Positions 1 to 9,746 of a stretch of DNA of 64,000 nt are shown piece after piece; within the stretch, counting starts at the first letter, position 1; each line of letters starts with the position of its first letter. Location of the stretch: the NCBI GenBank assembly GCA_022497155.1, contig MU385728.1:558001-622000 (forward strand), written 5' to 3'. The position numbers and the translations under genes were made by a program. Below the pieces are notes generated by a model, which had not been told where the DNA came from, made no database searches, and worked only from the letters and a program-made list of their open reading frames with translations. This DNA comes from Whalleya microplaca (taxonomy: Eukaryota > Ascomycota > Sordariomycetes > Xylariales > Xylariaceae).

Positions 1-383
1 TACCAACCACTTTTGAAATTACAGTATGGTTATATCGGCTTGGCTTATTTGGGATGTGTTGATAGGAAGTGACACGATAGGGGTAATTGTTAAATGCCCT
101 TTTTATTATAAAGCTCAGGTAAATAGTGTTTCCAAGCGCTTAGCATTTAGGAAAGATTTTCTCACCCTCCAGGAGATCACCTAAACAGTTGCAACATTCA
201 ATGAACTTGTTGCGATCACGGCAGCACCTAAATGACAATTGCACATACAATAACTGTGACAAGAATAATGATTTGACCTAGTCAGTCTACTTCATTGAAA
301 TGAAAATGCATTAAATATCTTAACAGCTCAAGTATGATCGGCCTTGAGTTGCTGACTATTTCTTTGGGGATCGGGAATGGCTT

Positions 384-2132
384 CTAGAGATCATCATTCA
401 CCGTTCTGTCCTCCAAGCTCCGGACATTTTCTGCCCCTGAATCCAAATCATCAAGCCAACACTGAATCCTTCTTAGCTCAAGTGTCTCATCGCAACCAGA
501 CACTGCTAATTCAATATCTCGGAGCCGTTGGCTAGATTTGTAAATCTCCACCCATCGAGGCTGCAACCGTTGCATCTCGTCCAGGAATAAGTGACGAAGT
601 TGGGTCTTCTCATATTCTGCCAGGCGTTCCCAATAGAGTTCGTTATCTTCATATTCGCCATTCTCATTCTGATGTATCCACTCGTCCTTAATCGGCATGG
701 TCTCTTCTTCTTTGCTACATATGAAATGAGGATAGTCACAAGCAAACCAGAGTGGCAAAGCCCCGACACATTCCCAGTCCACCACAGCCGTCAGGACTCC
801 ATTATCGTCGACGAGAATATTGCGGTCAGACAAGTCATGGTGAAGGATCATTGAGGGCTCTGGGCTTGAGTCGTTCCATGGAAACGACTCCTCTATCTTC
901 GGTCGAAGGCGTCTAATATTGTCGAGGCCTCGGAGAATCCCACTGATCGAGTCGTCATCGTCACTTTCATCGTCATCGTCACTTTCATCGTCATCGTCGT
1001 CTTCTTCTTCGCTCTCTTCAACTTCATCGTCTGTGTCGTTCGTCAGGCTAGCCTTGTTTTCGCTCTCTTTCTCCTGATCAATGCAGTGGGTTCCGTCATT
1101 CTTCTCAGGGGGGTCATCGTTCTCTTTGCTCTCTTGGTCTGATTCAGCACCAACTACCTTGCTTTGGTCGTCTTTCTCATCAACCCTATCTTCTTTTTCA
1201 GAGGTCTCGTCGGTGTTATCCTGCTGGGTGTTCTCGTTGTCCTTGGCAGCTTCATTCTCGTTGCTACACCTGTCGACTCCGTTCTGGCAAGAGCCATCTT
1301 TTCCGTCCCTCTTGTCGTAACACTCATTCTCCTCAGTCCCCTGGCCATTGTCGTTGCATTCTCTCTTCAGCTCAAGGTCGTCGTGCTCTCGATTCTTCTG
1401 AATACTGTCCGCGCCGTGTTCATCCTTCTGGATATTGCGATCATCCACTTTTGTCCCCTGAGAACTGCTGCCATTCATTTCAGGCCCTTGGAAATTGCCA
1501 TCGTCCGCTTTAGTCCCCTGAGAACTGCTATCATCCGCTTCAGTTTCCTCGTTCTCGTCATCGCCGGCGCCTGCCTCAGCTAGATCATTTTGATCGGCCA
1601 TCGGGATGCGGGCTAAGCGACGGCGACAATCAGCTTCTGCTGCCGCCAAATTCGCCAGCATCCAATCTTTGCTCGAGGTATACGGGCCGCGGGGGATATC
1701 ATAGTGGATGCGATGGTGAAAGCTGAGGTAAAAGGCTGTCATTCTCTGAACACGAGGAGGGTCTTGATCCTGAATAGAGTTCGTTGCTTCCGCAGCAGTC
1801 GACGTATCCGGGGCGGATTTGGTTGATTCCGGGTAAATGTTTCCGATCCCTCGTAGTTGTCTTGCAAACAGCTCGGAAGTGAATACGGCTATCCGGCGAA
1901 CCAGGTCTTCTTTGGCCTGAAAGCTCATATCTTGCCAGAGGTCATCTAAGGGCCTGCCGGGCATCTTGGTCATGATGAGCCATTCAAACCCGATGGCAGT
2001 CGAACGGTCGGCTCTATATGCCAAAACTTTAGGCACCGGAATGCTGGTGTTCTCGCGGACCCAACGCAGCGTCGCCACTTCGCTCAGCGTCTTCCATTTT
2101 GGATCTACTGGCAGACTTATCCGTGCAATGAC
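384..2132 (-). CDS. APH-fold phosphotransferase-family protein, 5' end unresolved
   Basis: The protein resembles the fungal aminoglycoside phosphotransferase / choline kinase-like family, whose substrates are mostly unknown. Near residue 411 it has HHDLSDRNILVDD (the HxDxxxxN catalytic loop), followed by VVDWECV (metal-binding Asp). The N-lobe is seen in RWVRENTSIPVPKV and GFEWLIMTKMPGRPL. The open frame starts with a GTG at 2078 and reads back in phase as VIARISLPVDPKWKTLSE to about 2132, beside a possible splice acceptor (CTGAG). There is an in-phase stop just beyond, so at least one upstream exon is missing or lost. Residues about 165-380 form a very acidic low-complexity insertion with repeated SSSQGTK/DD units and DDDDES runs, placed between the N-lobe and the catalytic loop. 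A real gene is likely because both lobes and the motifs are kept. Its function and whether it is complete are uncertain. Confidence 0.7.
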   Translation of the reverse strand, partial: VIARISLPVDPKWKTLSEVATLRWVRENTSIPVPKVLAYRADRSTAIGFEWLIMTKMPGRPLDDLWQDMSFQAKEDLVRRIAVFTSELFARQLRGIGNIYPESTKSAPDTSTAAEATNSIQDQDPPRVQRMTAFYLSFHHRIHYDIPRGPYTSSKDWMLANLAAAEADCRRRLARIPMADQNDLAEAGAGDDENEETEADDSSSQGTKADDGNFQGPEMNGSSSQGTKVDDRNIQKDEHGADSIQKNREHDDLELKRECNDNGQGTEENECYDKRDGKDGSCQNGVDRCSNENEAAKDNENTQQDNTDETSEKEDRVDEKDDQSKVVGAESDQESKENDDPPEKNDGTHCIDQEKESENKASLTNDTDDEVEESEEEDDDDDESDDDDESDDDDSISGILRGLDNIRRLRPKIEESFPWNDSSPEPSMILHHDLSDRNILVDDNGVLTAVVDWECVGALPLWFACDYPHFICSKEEETMPIKDEWIHQNENGEYEDNELYWERLAEYEKTQLRHLFLDEMQRLQPRWVEIYKSSQRLRDIELAVSGCDETLELRRIQCWLDDLDSGAENVRSLEDRTVNDDL

Positions 2133-2200
2133 CTCAGTTGTGCAAAACGTACGTAAGTCACCAGATCATAGTCTGTACGCCTTCTAATTCATGGATTTAG

Positions 2201-2395
2201 AAAACCTCGACCAACCCGCCATATTACAACATCCAGGTTCAGGTCAACAATTCATGCACCGTATCTGTCTTCAAGCGCTCGAAGAAGGAGTCAAAGAAAG
2301 CGGGCTCGAGTGTTGCCAAGGCTCTTATCCCAGCCGACAATTCATGGGATGCCGAGGCAATCAGGGAGGCATTGTATAAGGGCAAACTCATTTAA
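2201..2395 (+). other. Open frame without ATG, possible exon remnant
   Basis: On the plus strand 64 codons stay open to a TAA, with protein-like composition (for example NNSCTVSVFKRSKKES and ADNSWDAEAIREALYKG) and higher GC than its flanks. There is no in-frame ATG, and an in-frame TAG lies just upstream. It could be a 3' exon or relic of a gene, or a chance frame opposite the missing 5' exon of the neighbouring kinase-like gene. I recognise no family. Confidence 0.25.
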
Positions 2396-4169
2396 CCAAC
2401 GCAGCTATTATGCCCTTATAGGTACCTTAATAGGGGCTTGGTGTCGATTGTCGATGCTCATTCCGATAGCGATGCTGAGGGCTGATAGCTGCGTGAGGAG
2501 GGATTGGTCATCTAGGACCTAGTTCAGGCATACCTAAACATGCCACTAGATAGACCCTGAGTAGGAAGAATAAAATACCCTACACCCTAAACTCGCACAA
2601 TCATCACAACCACAGTGTGAGTGATAATCATTCAGGTGCAACCTGGTTATTACCACGGTGAAATCGGTTATTGCCCTAGTGGTCTAAGCTCCAAAATCTC
2701 TCTATAGCAAAATATTGAGGCTGTGTTGAAATAGACGCAGGTTATGAGTATCATAGTAGGTAGTTATTATTAGGGAAGTATCATCACTAGAGTCAGAGGA
2801 GGCAGAGCCTCCTATGTATAAGCCACAGCTTGGGGGGCGTCCCAGCCACCTGAATTATCAGCCACACATCCCTGTATTACGACAGGCTGCGTGTAAAGAA
2901 GAGTGGTTCAAAGGCTTTGCTATCTACTGTGTGTATGGAAGAGAGATGGTGATTTATAGCTGGTGTGTTGTTGCTGGTGCTGTCAGATATGATGTGAGGT
3001 GTGAGGTGTTCCTATCAAATATGGTGTATGGGGGTGGTTAGTCTGTTATCCTTCCATGTCAGGGTTCCTACACGTAGACATTGTTATAAAATCTTATTCC
3101 TGTTGGAGCTCAAGAAATAGTAATCTGGAGAGCTTAGTACTGGGAACAGATCCTACCACTAACTGTAGGCAGATCACCTAGAACAATATAACTCTCAATT
3201 CAGGTTGACAAGTTAGCTGTGATTACTAATCACTGATTAGTGATCGCGGCAGGACCTGAACGACTATTTCGCTCATACACTAAATGTGATAGGCATATAT
3301 ATGTGTTTTTCGGAATATTTAATGCCTCTATATTTTCCTACACCTACACCCAACTTACTAAATTCGATATTGCACTTTCAGGTCTTCTTGAGGAGTAGGA
3401 CTCCATGTAGTTGTCGATCGGCATGGGATAATAGCGTCTTCAGGAGACATCCTCTCCCCAAGAAAGAAAACCTGGATGTGCCGAGGTAAAATATATGAAT
3501 GTACGCCACGTATAATGGATATTCTAGGGGTAGCCGAACGACTATGACCATAGGCACGACTACAACCATAGGTCCACCAAGAGGGTAGGGATCAGGACTT
3601 AGATGAATTCACTAGAGCTAATCAGAATCCTGAGCGTTTATTTCTTTACGAATTGGCTTACTACATTTTCAAGCTTTATGGAAGTGTTGGACAAGCCAAG
3701 GATCGTGGCCATGGAAGAAGGGGGAGGGCCCCAATTCACAGTGAGTTGACATCGTCTATCACCACCAGACACCCGCATATTTACGAGGGAATCCAGTAGG
3801 CCTTCATTACAAACAATCATTACGATTACCTGCCCATTCCAGCACGAAGCCCCGTCGGCCACATCATTTGCTCTAAGCGATAGTTTTGTATGCTCCTATA
3901 CAGACAGACAGACCCCTTTCTTGATCCACCCCTTCTCTACCTTCCGCCGCGATACAAAATGCCACCGCAAGCCTCGCCTCTGTCCTAAGAAAATATACTC
4001 CTTTACACGTCAAAGCCAACCATTTAGTTATCCATAATCTGACAGCCATCTTTAACTCTTCTAGCATAAGAGCTGTTGAAACAACCCCAACTCCTTCTCC
4101 GTATTAGGCTAGGTGCGCCCCGTTTAGCCAAATAGGGACACCACAGCCAGTCAGAAATACCAAATCATG
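2396..4169. other. Intergenic, no gene recognised
   Basis: About 1.8 kb of AT-rich sequence with only short open frames of unnatural composition. I see no RNA gene or repeat. The right end is the 3' flank of the minus-strand gene ending at 4170. Confidence 0.5.
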
Positions 4170-7100
4170 TTACAAGAAGACACCCCCGTCGTCGCTACTC
4201 GCCATGCGCTTGCGTCTGCTACTGAGGAAAATATCCACCATCCTTCTGCTCCCTACAGACTGCGGGTTCAAACCGGGCTCGGGGCCGAGGACACCGGATC
4301 CTTGGATACCATACGGATCGTCTTCGGCATTGGTGCTGGTCTTCGGGCCAATGTTCTCGTCCGTGCCAGATGCTTTGGTGGTACCAGGTTTATGCTTCGA
4401 CGCCCCTATATCGTCGACCTTGCCAAACTGCTTGTCAGCTGCGGCCGCGAGTCCCGGACTGGACTTCGGTGTCCCGTTGTTACCAGCCCGGGGCTGCTTT
4501 CGAACGAGCTTGGTGGTCAGGGTTGGAGTGCTTCGAGATTGATTGCCGCCGATAGCACTGAGCGACGGTACTTGCGCGAGAGACTTTCGCCCGATAGAAT
4601 CGAACGCTCCCTTCTGAGCAGAATCTGATGGGGTTTTCGAAGTTTCTCGCGTAGATGCTATACTTGCTACCGAGGGTGCAGTGCGCAGCGCGCTTTTCAA
4701 TGGAAATGAACGAGCCTCGGGTGTGACACGAGTCTCAGGTGCTTCGTTTTCCTTGCCGCAGTCGGGTATCGGGGATTTGCTTTGCAGAATCATTCGAGGT
4801 GGTGGAGATGGTCTTGCATTATGTTCAATCGTTGCCAGTGCACTCTCTGGCCTTGTCGGTTCATATACTTCCAACGATGGCTGTTCGTCATCGTCATGGA
4901 TTTGAGTCTCTTCGCGGATATGACCCGAAAAGCGAGCTGTGGGGATTGCGAATTCCAGGTCGCCCGGGTTGTGGTGATCAGGAGGTATTTCAAGCTTTGA
5001 CACGTTAGCAGACAACCATGTCTTCCATTCTACGGAGCTGGTCGATGAAGTCACTCGGTGCCTCAGTGGCGAAGGCGGAGTAGGTCGGTAAACTGGGGGG
5101 TCGACAAATATCGTGGCATCACCATGAGCGCTAGGAGGCCTCGGGAAATTGTCTACTAAGGCTGAGGTTATGTTCAATCCAGCGGCTGGCTCTTCTGTGG
5201 TGGACGAGTATATGCTTTCAGCGTAGTGCATCTTTTTATCTATCTCAGACTCGCATGTGCTAGGACAGCGCATCGGCAGACTCGTTAGCGAACGCATCCA
5301 AGGGTTGTAATCTGGTGATTTCGGCTGTGTGATCTGCGATTCGTTTTTCATCGAATCTTGGAGCGCACGTCGATAAGGACTTTCTGTGCGAAAGAGATGG
5401 CATGTGGGACTTGCAAAGAAAGCTGAGCTGCGAGCCGATAATGTTCTTACCAGAGAGGGTTTGACATGTGGAATAGAGGACCCCGTATCGCTTTTTGCGC
5501 CAGTTCGTAAAGGAAATCCATTTCGCTCCGTAGCGACTGCAGGGGTACTGGGGACAGGTTTTCTCTCAATTGTTCTCGTCGAACTTGAATCGGAGGGGCT
5601 GTCGGAAACAACGTGGCGAATAGTAGCTGGTGTAGGCGTAGTGCATCCTTGACTTTTGTAATCTAGAGAACTACCTCTAAGAGGTACAACGCCTAGTTTG
5701 ACGAAGTCATCAACACTTCTTTGCCTCCGTGTCTCATTGAGTCTCTTCATAAGGGCGGAATAGATCCTCTGACTATTAACAGTGGCTGGCGGGGGAGGCA
5801 TTCGTGGTTGGAGGGAAACGACGCTAGGGTTGGGATGCTGGAAGGGATTGGGATTTACTACGCCGTTGCGCCATGCCGATGATGAAGAGACATGCGTGCC
5901 ATTTTCCTTTATGACTGACAAACGCGGGCGGTCCCATTCGCCTGTGTGACTACCCAAAGTATTCGTGTCCGAGTTCGTCCAGCTAGTCACTCGAGACCGG
6001 TCATCTGAGGCTCTTATCTCGCTCCTCAAGCTCTCAACGCTGCCTTGGCGGGAACGGAGTTGCTGGTATGAGGGAACGGCATGTAGCGATGGAACACCAG
6101 AGGTAACACGAGATAGGGCGGCTTCGTCAGTCGCAGTTTCAAATTGGTAATTACTATCCCCTTTGTAATTCGGGTTGTCCAAGCCGGCAGCGTGTAACTT
6201 TGACGCGTCTATCTGCTGTGGTGGGAAAACGTTCTTGTCGTTTTCCCCCTTCACCAAACTGAAGAAGTTCTTCAGCTTGTGTTTGAAGTTCTGCGAGACC
6301 TTCCGAGCTCGGACCCTCAGGCTTCCATTCTTAGTGTATTTCGCTTTCGAGGATAGAGTGCCATCACTGGCGTCTCTCATACTCTTCCTGAGATTTTTCT
6401 CGGGACCGGTAGACTTTGGATGGAAGAAACCCGACGGGTGCGACTGCAAAGGCTGGGGTGACTGGCCGCGACAACTTTTTAAGAAAGACATCGATTTCGG
6501 TGCTTTTAATCGTGTAGGAGGTCTGTTTTCGTCCGCACGCAAGATTGATGACTCCGTAGAAGATAAAGGTAATTGGCCCATTTGGCTCATTGGCGACAGT
6601 GCGGTTTCTGTAAGATATCTCCCAGGTAAAGTGCCGGTCTCCGAGTTTGTAAACATGGACTTGGACTTGCGAATGCGTCGATATGAAGATGGAGCTGACG
6701 CAATATCATCTTCAGGGGTATAATACTCGTCACCTGCAATGAGTGCATTAATGTAATCTCCCGCCACGCCTTTGGCCGCAGAGACCATGCCTGAAGCAGA
6801 AGCACTGCTTGCCGGCCGTTGTTCGACACCGTTCCTAGTCACTCGAAGCCTGACCGTGCTCGGGTTCCGAGTCGGGGTCACACTTTGAGCAGCAGTGTAG
6901 CTTGGCGTGCCTTGTAGGGCTCCTCTCCGAACGAAACGTACGCTCTGCTGACGCCGGATACCGCAGTCATCACTACGCCTTTCCGGAGTACCAGAATAGC
7001 TGCTAGTCCGATTGGAATCGCTGTGACGTGGGGGTGGCCACAATGCAGCGTTCGTGTTAGAACGCTCTGAACGTTCCCTCGCCTTCGCAAAGGCTTGTGC

Positions 7101-7226
7101 GGCCGCGGCTTGGGCATCACGCTCCGCTGCGTCCGGGTGTATATGCTCCAGGTGAACGCTTCTCACGGAAGACAGGGACTTTCGATGGTCGATACCGTGG
7201 AGCTTGGTGCTGTTTCGTCGATGCAT
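4170..7226 (-). CDS. Large Ser/Arg-rich conserved-type fungal protein of unknown function
   Basis: A single uninterrupted frame of 1018 codons begins with ATG at 7226 (MHRRNSTKLHGIDHRKS). The N-terminus is basic, followed by SVRSVHLEHIHPDAAERDA and an Ala-rich helix (AQAAAAQAFAKARERSE). This layout recalls uncharacterised proteins of filamentous ascomycetes, but I cannot name the family with certainty. The rest is rich in Ser, Pro, Thr and Arg and looks mostly disordered. It has a basic patch, RVRARKVSQNFKHKLKNFFS, near residue 310 that could be an amphipathic, membrane- or nucleic-acid-binding helix. The C-terminus holds SSRRKRMASSDDGG. I see no catalytic motif, signal peptide or membrane segment. 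Many RxxS and SP/TP sites would suit phosphorylation, which is inference only. The length and sustained codon structure make it a real gene. Confidence 0.8.
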   Translation of the reverse strand: MHRRNSTKLHGIDHRKSLSSVRSVHLEHIHPDAAERDAQAAAAQAFAKARERSERSNTNAALWPPPRHSDSNRTSSYSGTPERRSDDCGIRRQQSVRFVRRGALQGTPSYTAAQSVTPTRNPSTVRLRVTRNGVEQRPASSASASGMVSAAKGVAGDYINALIAGDEYYTPEDDIASAPSSYRRIRKSKSMFTNSETGTLPGRYLTETALSPMSQMGQLPLSSTESSILRADENRPPTRLKAPKSMSFLKSCRGQSPQPLQSHPSGFFHPKSTGPEKNLRKSMRDASDGTLSSKAKYTKNGSLRVRARKVSQNFKHKLKNFFSLVKGENDKNVFPPQQIDASKLHAAGLDNPNYKGDSNYQFETATDEAALSRVTSGVPSLHAVPSYQQLRSRQGSVESLRSEIRASDDRSRVTSWTNSDTNTLGSHTGEWDRPRLSVIKENGTHVSSSSAWRNGVVNPNPFQHPNPSVVSLQPRMPPPPATVNSQRIYSALMKRLNETRRQRSVDDFVKLGVVPLRGSSLDYKSQGCTTPTPATIRHVVSDSPSDSSSTRTIERKPVPSTPAVATERNGFPLRTGAKSDTGSSIPHVKPSLVRTLSARSSAFFASPTCHLFRTESPYRRALQDSMKNESQITQPKSPDYNPWMRSLTSLPMRCPSTCESEIDKKMHYAESIYSSTTEEPAAGLNITSALVDNFPRPPSAHGDATIFVDPPVYRPTPPSPLRHRVTSSTSSVEWKTWLSANVSKLEIPPDHHNPGDLEFAIPTARFSGHIREETQIHDDDEQPSLEVYEPTRPESALATIEHNARPSPPPRMILQSKSPIPDCGKENEAPETRVTPEARSFPLKSALRTAPSVASIASTRETSKTPSDSAQKGAFDSIGRKSLAQVPSLSAIGGNQSRSTPTLTTKLVRKQPRAGNNGTPKSSPGLAAAADKQFGKVDDIGASKHKPGTTKASGTDENIGPKTSTNAEDDPYGIQGSGVLGPEPGLNPQSVGSRRMVDIFLSSRRKRMASSDDGGVFL

Positions 7227-8054
7227 GTTGGCTCGAGTTTAATAGCCTGTCTGGATATGGAAGATTGGACCGAAGACCAAAAGAGAAGTGAGGATTCGAT
7301 AGGAAGAAGCGAGCAGAGTAGAATCGCCTCTAGCTTGTGTCGAATACAAGCTAACCAAAAGCCGTCGTTTTCGACGTGGAAGATCTTGGTTGATGATGAT
7401 AGTATTGAATCTTGAAGGAATGCATGTGTTAAGATGAGCATACATGAAGATGGATGCATTGCCGAATTTGTGAAAGGGCCCATCTTCTAGAACAACATGC
7501 TTAGCTGGAACGTCGCTGCCATGTCGTCGACTTAGGAGTCAAGGGGTAGGTATACTTGCCTGCAGACTGTATCATTATTAGGGAAGGTAGCCAAGACATA
7601 CCTAGAGAGCCCCTTCTTATGCCTCTATTCACTATTATACACCTTACGAAAGGGATTTTAACTGGCCAAGAACCCTTATAAAAACACTGCCACTACTTAT
7701 ATATCTAGATTCTTATCTGCTCTAAACCAACAGAGGTAAAGTATCTTGTCTTGTCAGGTTCAACGTCGACAAACTTTATTAACAATTTGCAGAATACACT
7801 ACTCCAAATCACTAATAGTACTAGTATGCAGACGGTGGAGAGAAAGATTGTGAATTGCGCCACGACTAGACGGGTCTATGAAATGATACCGTATCACCAA
7901 TGAATCGATTCCCGCGTGTACAGTAGATAAAAAATAAAACTAGGGGCCGCATGTTCAACGACCAACTTCCCATGACTAATGCATTGCCGAAGCTTCACAG
8001 GGGACAGATGTCTCTGCATCATATCCCACTAACCGGATGTTCATGCCCAGTATC
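7227..8054. other. Intergenic between two minus-strand genes
   Basis: The right part is the 3' flank of the protease gene and the left part is the upstream region of the gene starting at 7226. The stretch 7560-7900 is AT-rich. I recognise no gene, RNA or repeat in it. Confidence 0.5.
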
Positions 8055-9746
8055 TTACTCTCGGAGCTCCTCCAGAAACTCCCTAAGCTCCTCCTCGACG
8101 ACCTCGTGAATCTTGCTGGAAAGCTCCTCGGCCTTGTCAGAGAGCGAGGAAACACCCTTGACGACGGTGCCCGAGACGACGTTGAAGTCCTTCTCAATAG
8201 CCTTCTCGAGATCCTCGAGCGTCAACGAGTTGTCAACAGGAGCCTCAGCGACGTAGCCACCCTCTTGGACAATCTGCGTGTAGTTGGAGAAACCGCCACC
8301 GTTCCAGGCAAGCAGGTTAGGAGTGTCCTTAGGCACGTCCGAAAGAGCACCCTTGGTGGCAATGCTGACCATGTTGCTCTTCAGCTTCTCAGGAGTGATG
8401 TCGGCCATACCGTATTCAGACTCTTTGCTGGGTTGGAGAGAAAGGAAGTAAGCAGTCAGACCGCAAAGATGGGGAGAGGCCATGGAAGTGCCAGAGATAG
8501 TGTTGATGGCAGTCTTGCTGCCAATCCAGGTGGACTGAATGCTGAGACCAGGGCCGAAGATGTCGACACACTTGCCCCAGTTGGAGAAGTAGGCACGGCT
8601 GTCATCGAGGGCACTGGCACCAACAGTGATGGCCTTCTCAGCGGCAGCAGGAGAGTACTTGCATGCATCAGCATTGTCGTTGCCAGCAGCCACAGCGAAG
8701 TGCAGACCGGCGGAGACAGCAGCGTTCACAGCTTGGTCCAACGAAGGGGATTTGCCTCCACCGAGAGACATGTTAGCGGTGGAGCCCTTGAAACCCTTGC
8801 GAGAACCCTTCTTGGCCTTAGCAACCTGGGAAAGGTGCTGCTCAGCAGCCCACTCAACGCCCTTCATGACATCTGACATGGAACCGGATCCGTTAGAGCG
8901 AAGGACCTTGACGGCATGGATGTTGGCTTTCTTGGCAACACCGTACTTCTTGCCGGCGACAGTGCCAGAGCAATGAGTACCGTGGCCATTACCATCGACG
9001 TCCTCATCGCCGGTGGGGATGGTCTTGCCCCAAGAAGCACGACCCTCGAAATCAACATGCTCAGTGTTGCAGCCGGTATCAATGACGTATACGTCAACAC
9101 CCTCACCGCCATCGGCGGCGTAGAGGTACTTGTTGTATGTGCCGAAGGAGAGCTGTTTCCGATGGGAAATTCGGGCCAGTCCCCAAGGAGCGTTTTTCTC
9201 GAGGTCTGGCTCATCTTCGGCAAGGGCGTGGACGATGGAATCCTTCTCAATGAATTCGACCTATTAGGGCAGTCTATTAGCATGCTATCATTTTGGAGCG
9301 CCTGAGAAGCTTCGTGCGAATGTACGGAATTGGGGTTTAGACCGGGAAATGGTAAGAGAACTTACATCAGGATGCCTGCGGACCTCTTCGATGATAGAAT
9401 CATCGAAGTGTCCAGAATATCCGAGGAATTCGCTGCCGATCTTCAGGGTGTGCTTGAGACCCTTGAAGGCGTCGGCAACATCGCCGAAAAGTGGGATCTG
9501 GCCACGCTTTCGGAGCTCTAGACGCTCATCCTCGCGGTCTCCATGAATCTTCTGGACCCAAGAGTGATGGTCCGCGGCAGATGCCTCGGAAACATGGCTC
9601 TTGAACTTGATGATGTATGAGTTGGGGACTTCCTCAGCCGTCGAGGAGGAGATTATGGGAGCAGCTCCATCGTGGATGGTCTCGTAGCTGAACGAGGGCG
9701 CCGCAGCAGCCAAGTAGGCTAAAGAGAGGGCAATGAGGCCTCTCAT
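8055..9746 (-). CDS. prb1: Vacuolar subtilisin-like serine protease (cerevisin/PepC type)
   Basis: Two exons, 9746-9366 and 9260-8055, are joined across a 105-bp GT-AG intron (donor GTAAGTT, acceptor AATAG) and give 528 residues. The order is a signal peptide (MRGLIALSLAYLAAAA), an I9 inhibitor propeptide (NSYIIKFKSHVSEASAADHH), then a peptidase S8 domain. The catalytic triad is visible: Asp188 in YVIDTG, His220 in GNGHGTHCSGT, Ser386 in GTSMASP, with oxyanion Asn in AAGNDN. The C-terminus adds an acidic helical tail (EELREFLEELRE) typical of vacuolar fungal members. The close match to yeast cerevisin and Aspergillus PepC/Alp2 indicates a vacuolar endoprotease for bulk protein turnover and zymogen activation. 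It is made as a prepro-enzyme that cleaves itself. The gene appears intact. Confidence 0.95.

Noticed and set aside
8037..8876. 279-codon plus-strand frame opposite the protease
   Set aside because: The minus strand encodes the subtilisin catalytic domain including the active Ser; the plus frame has no recognisable motif.
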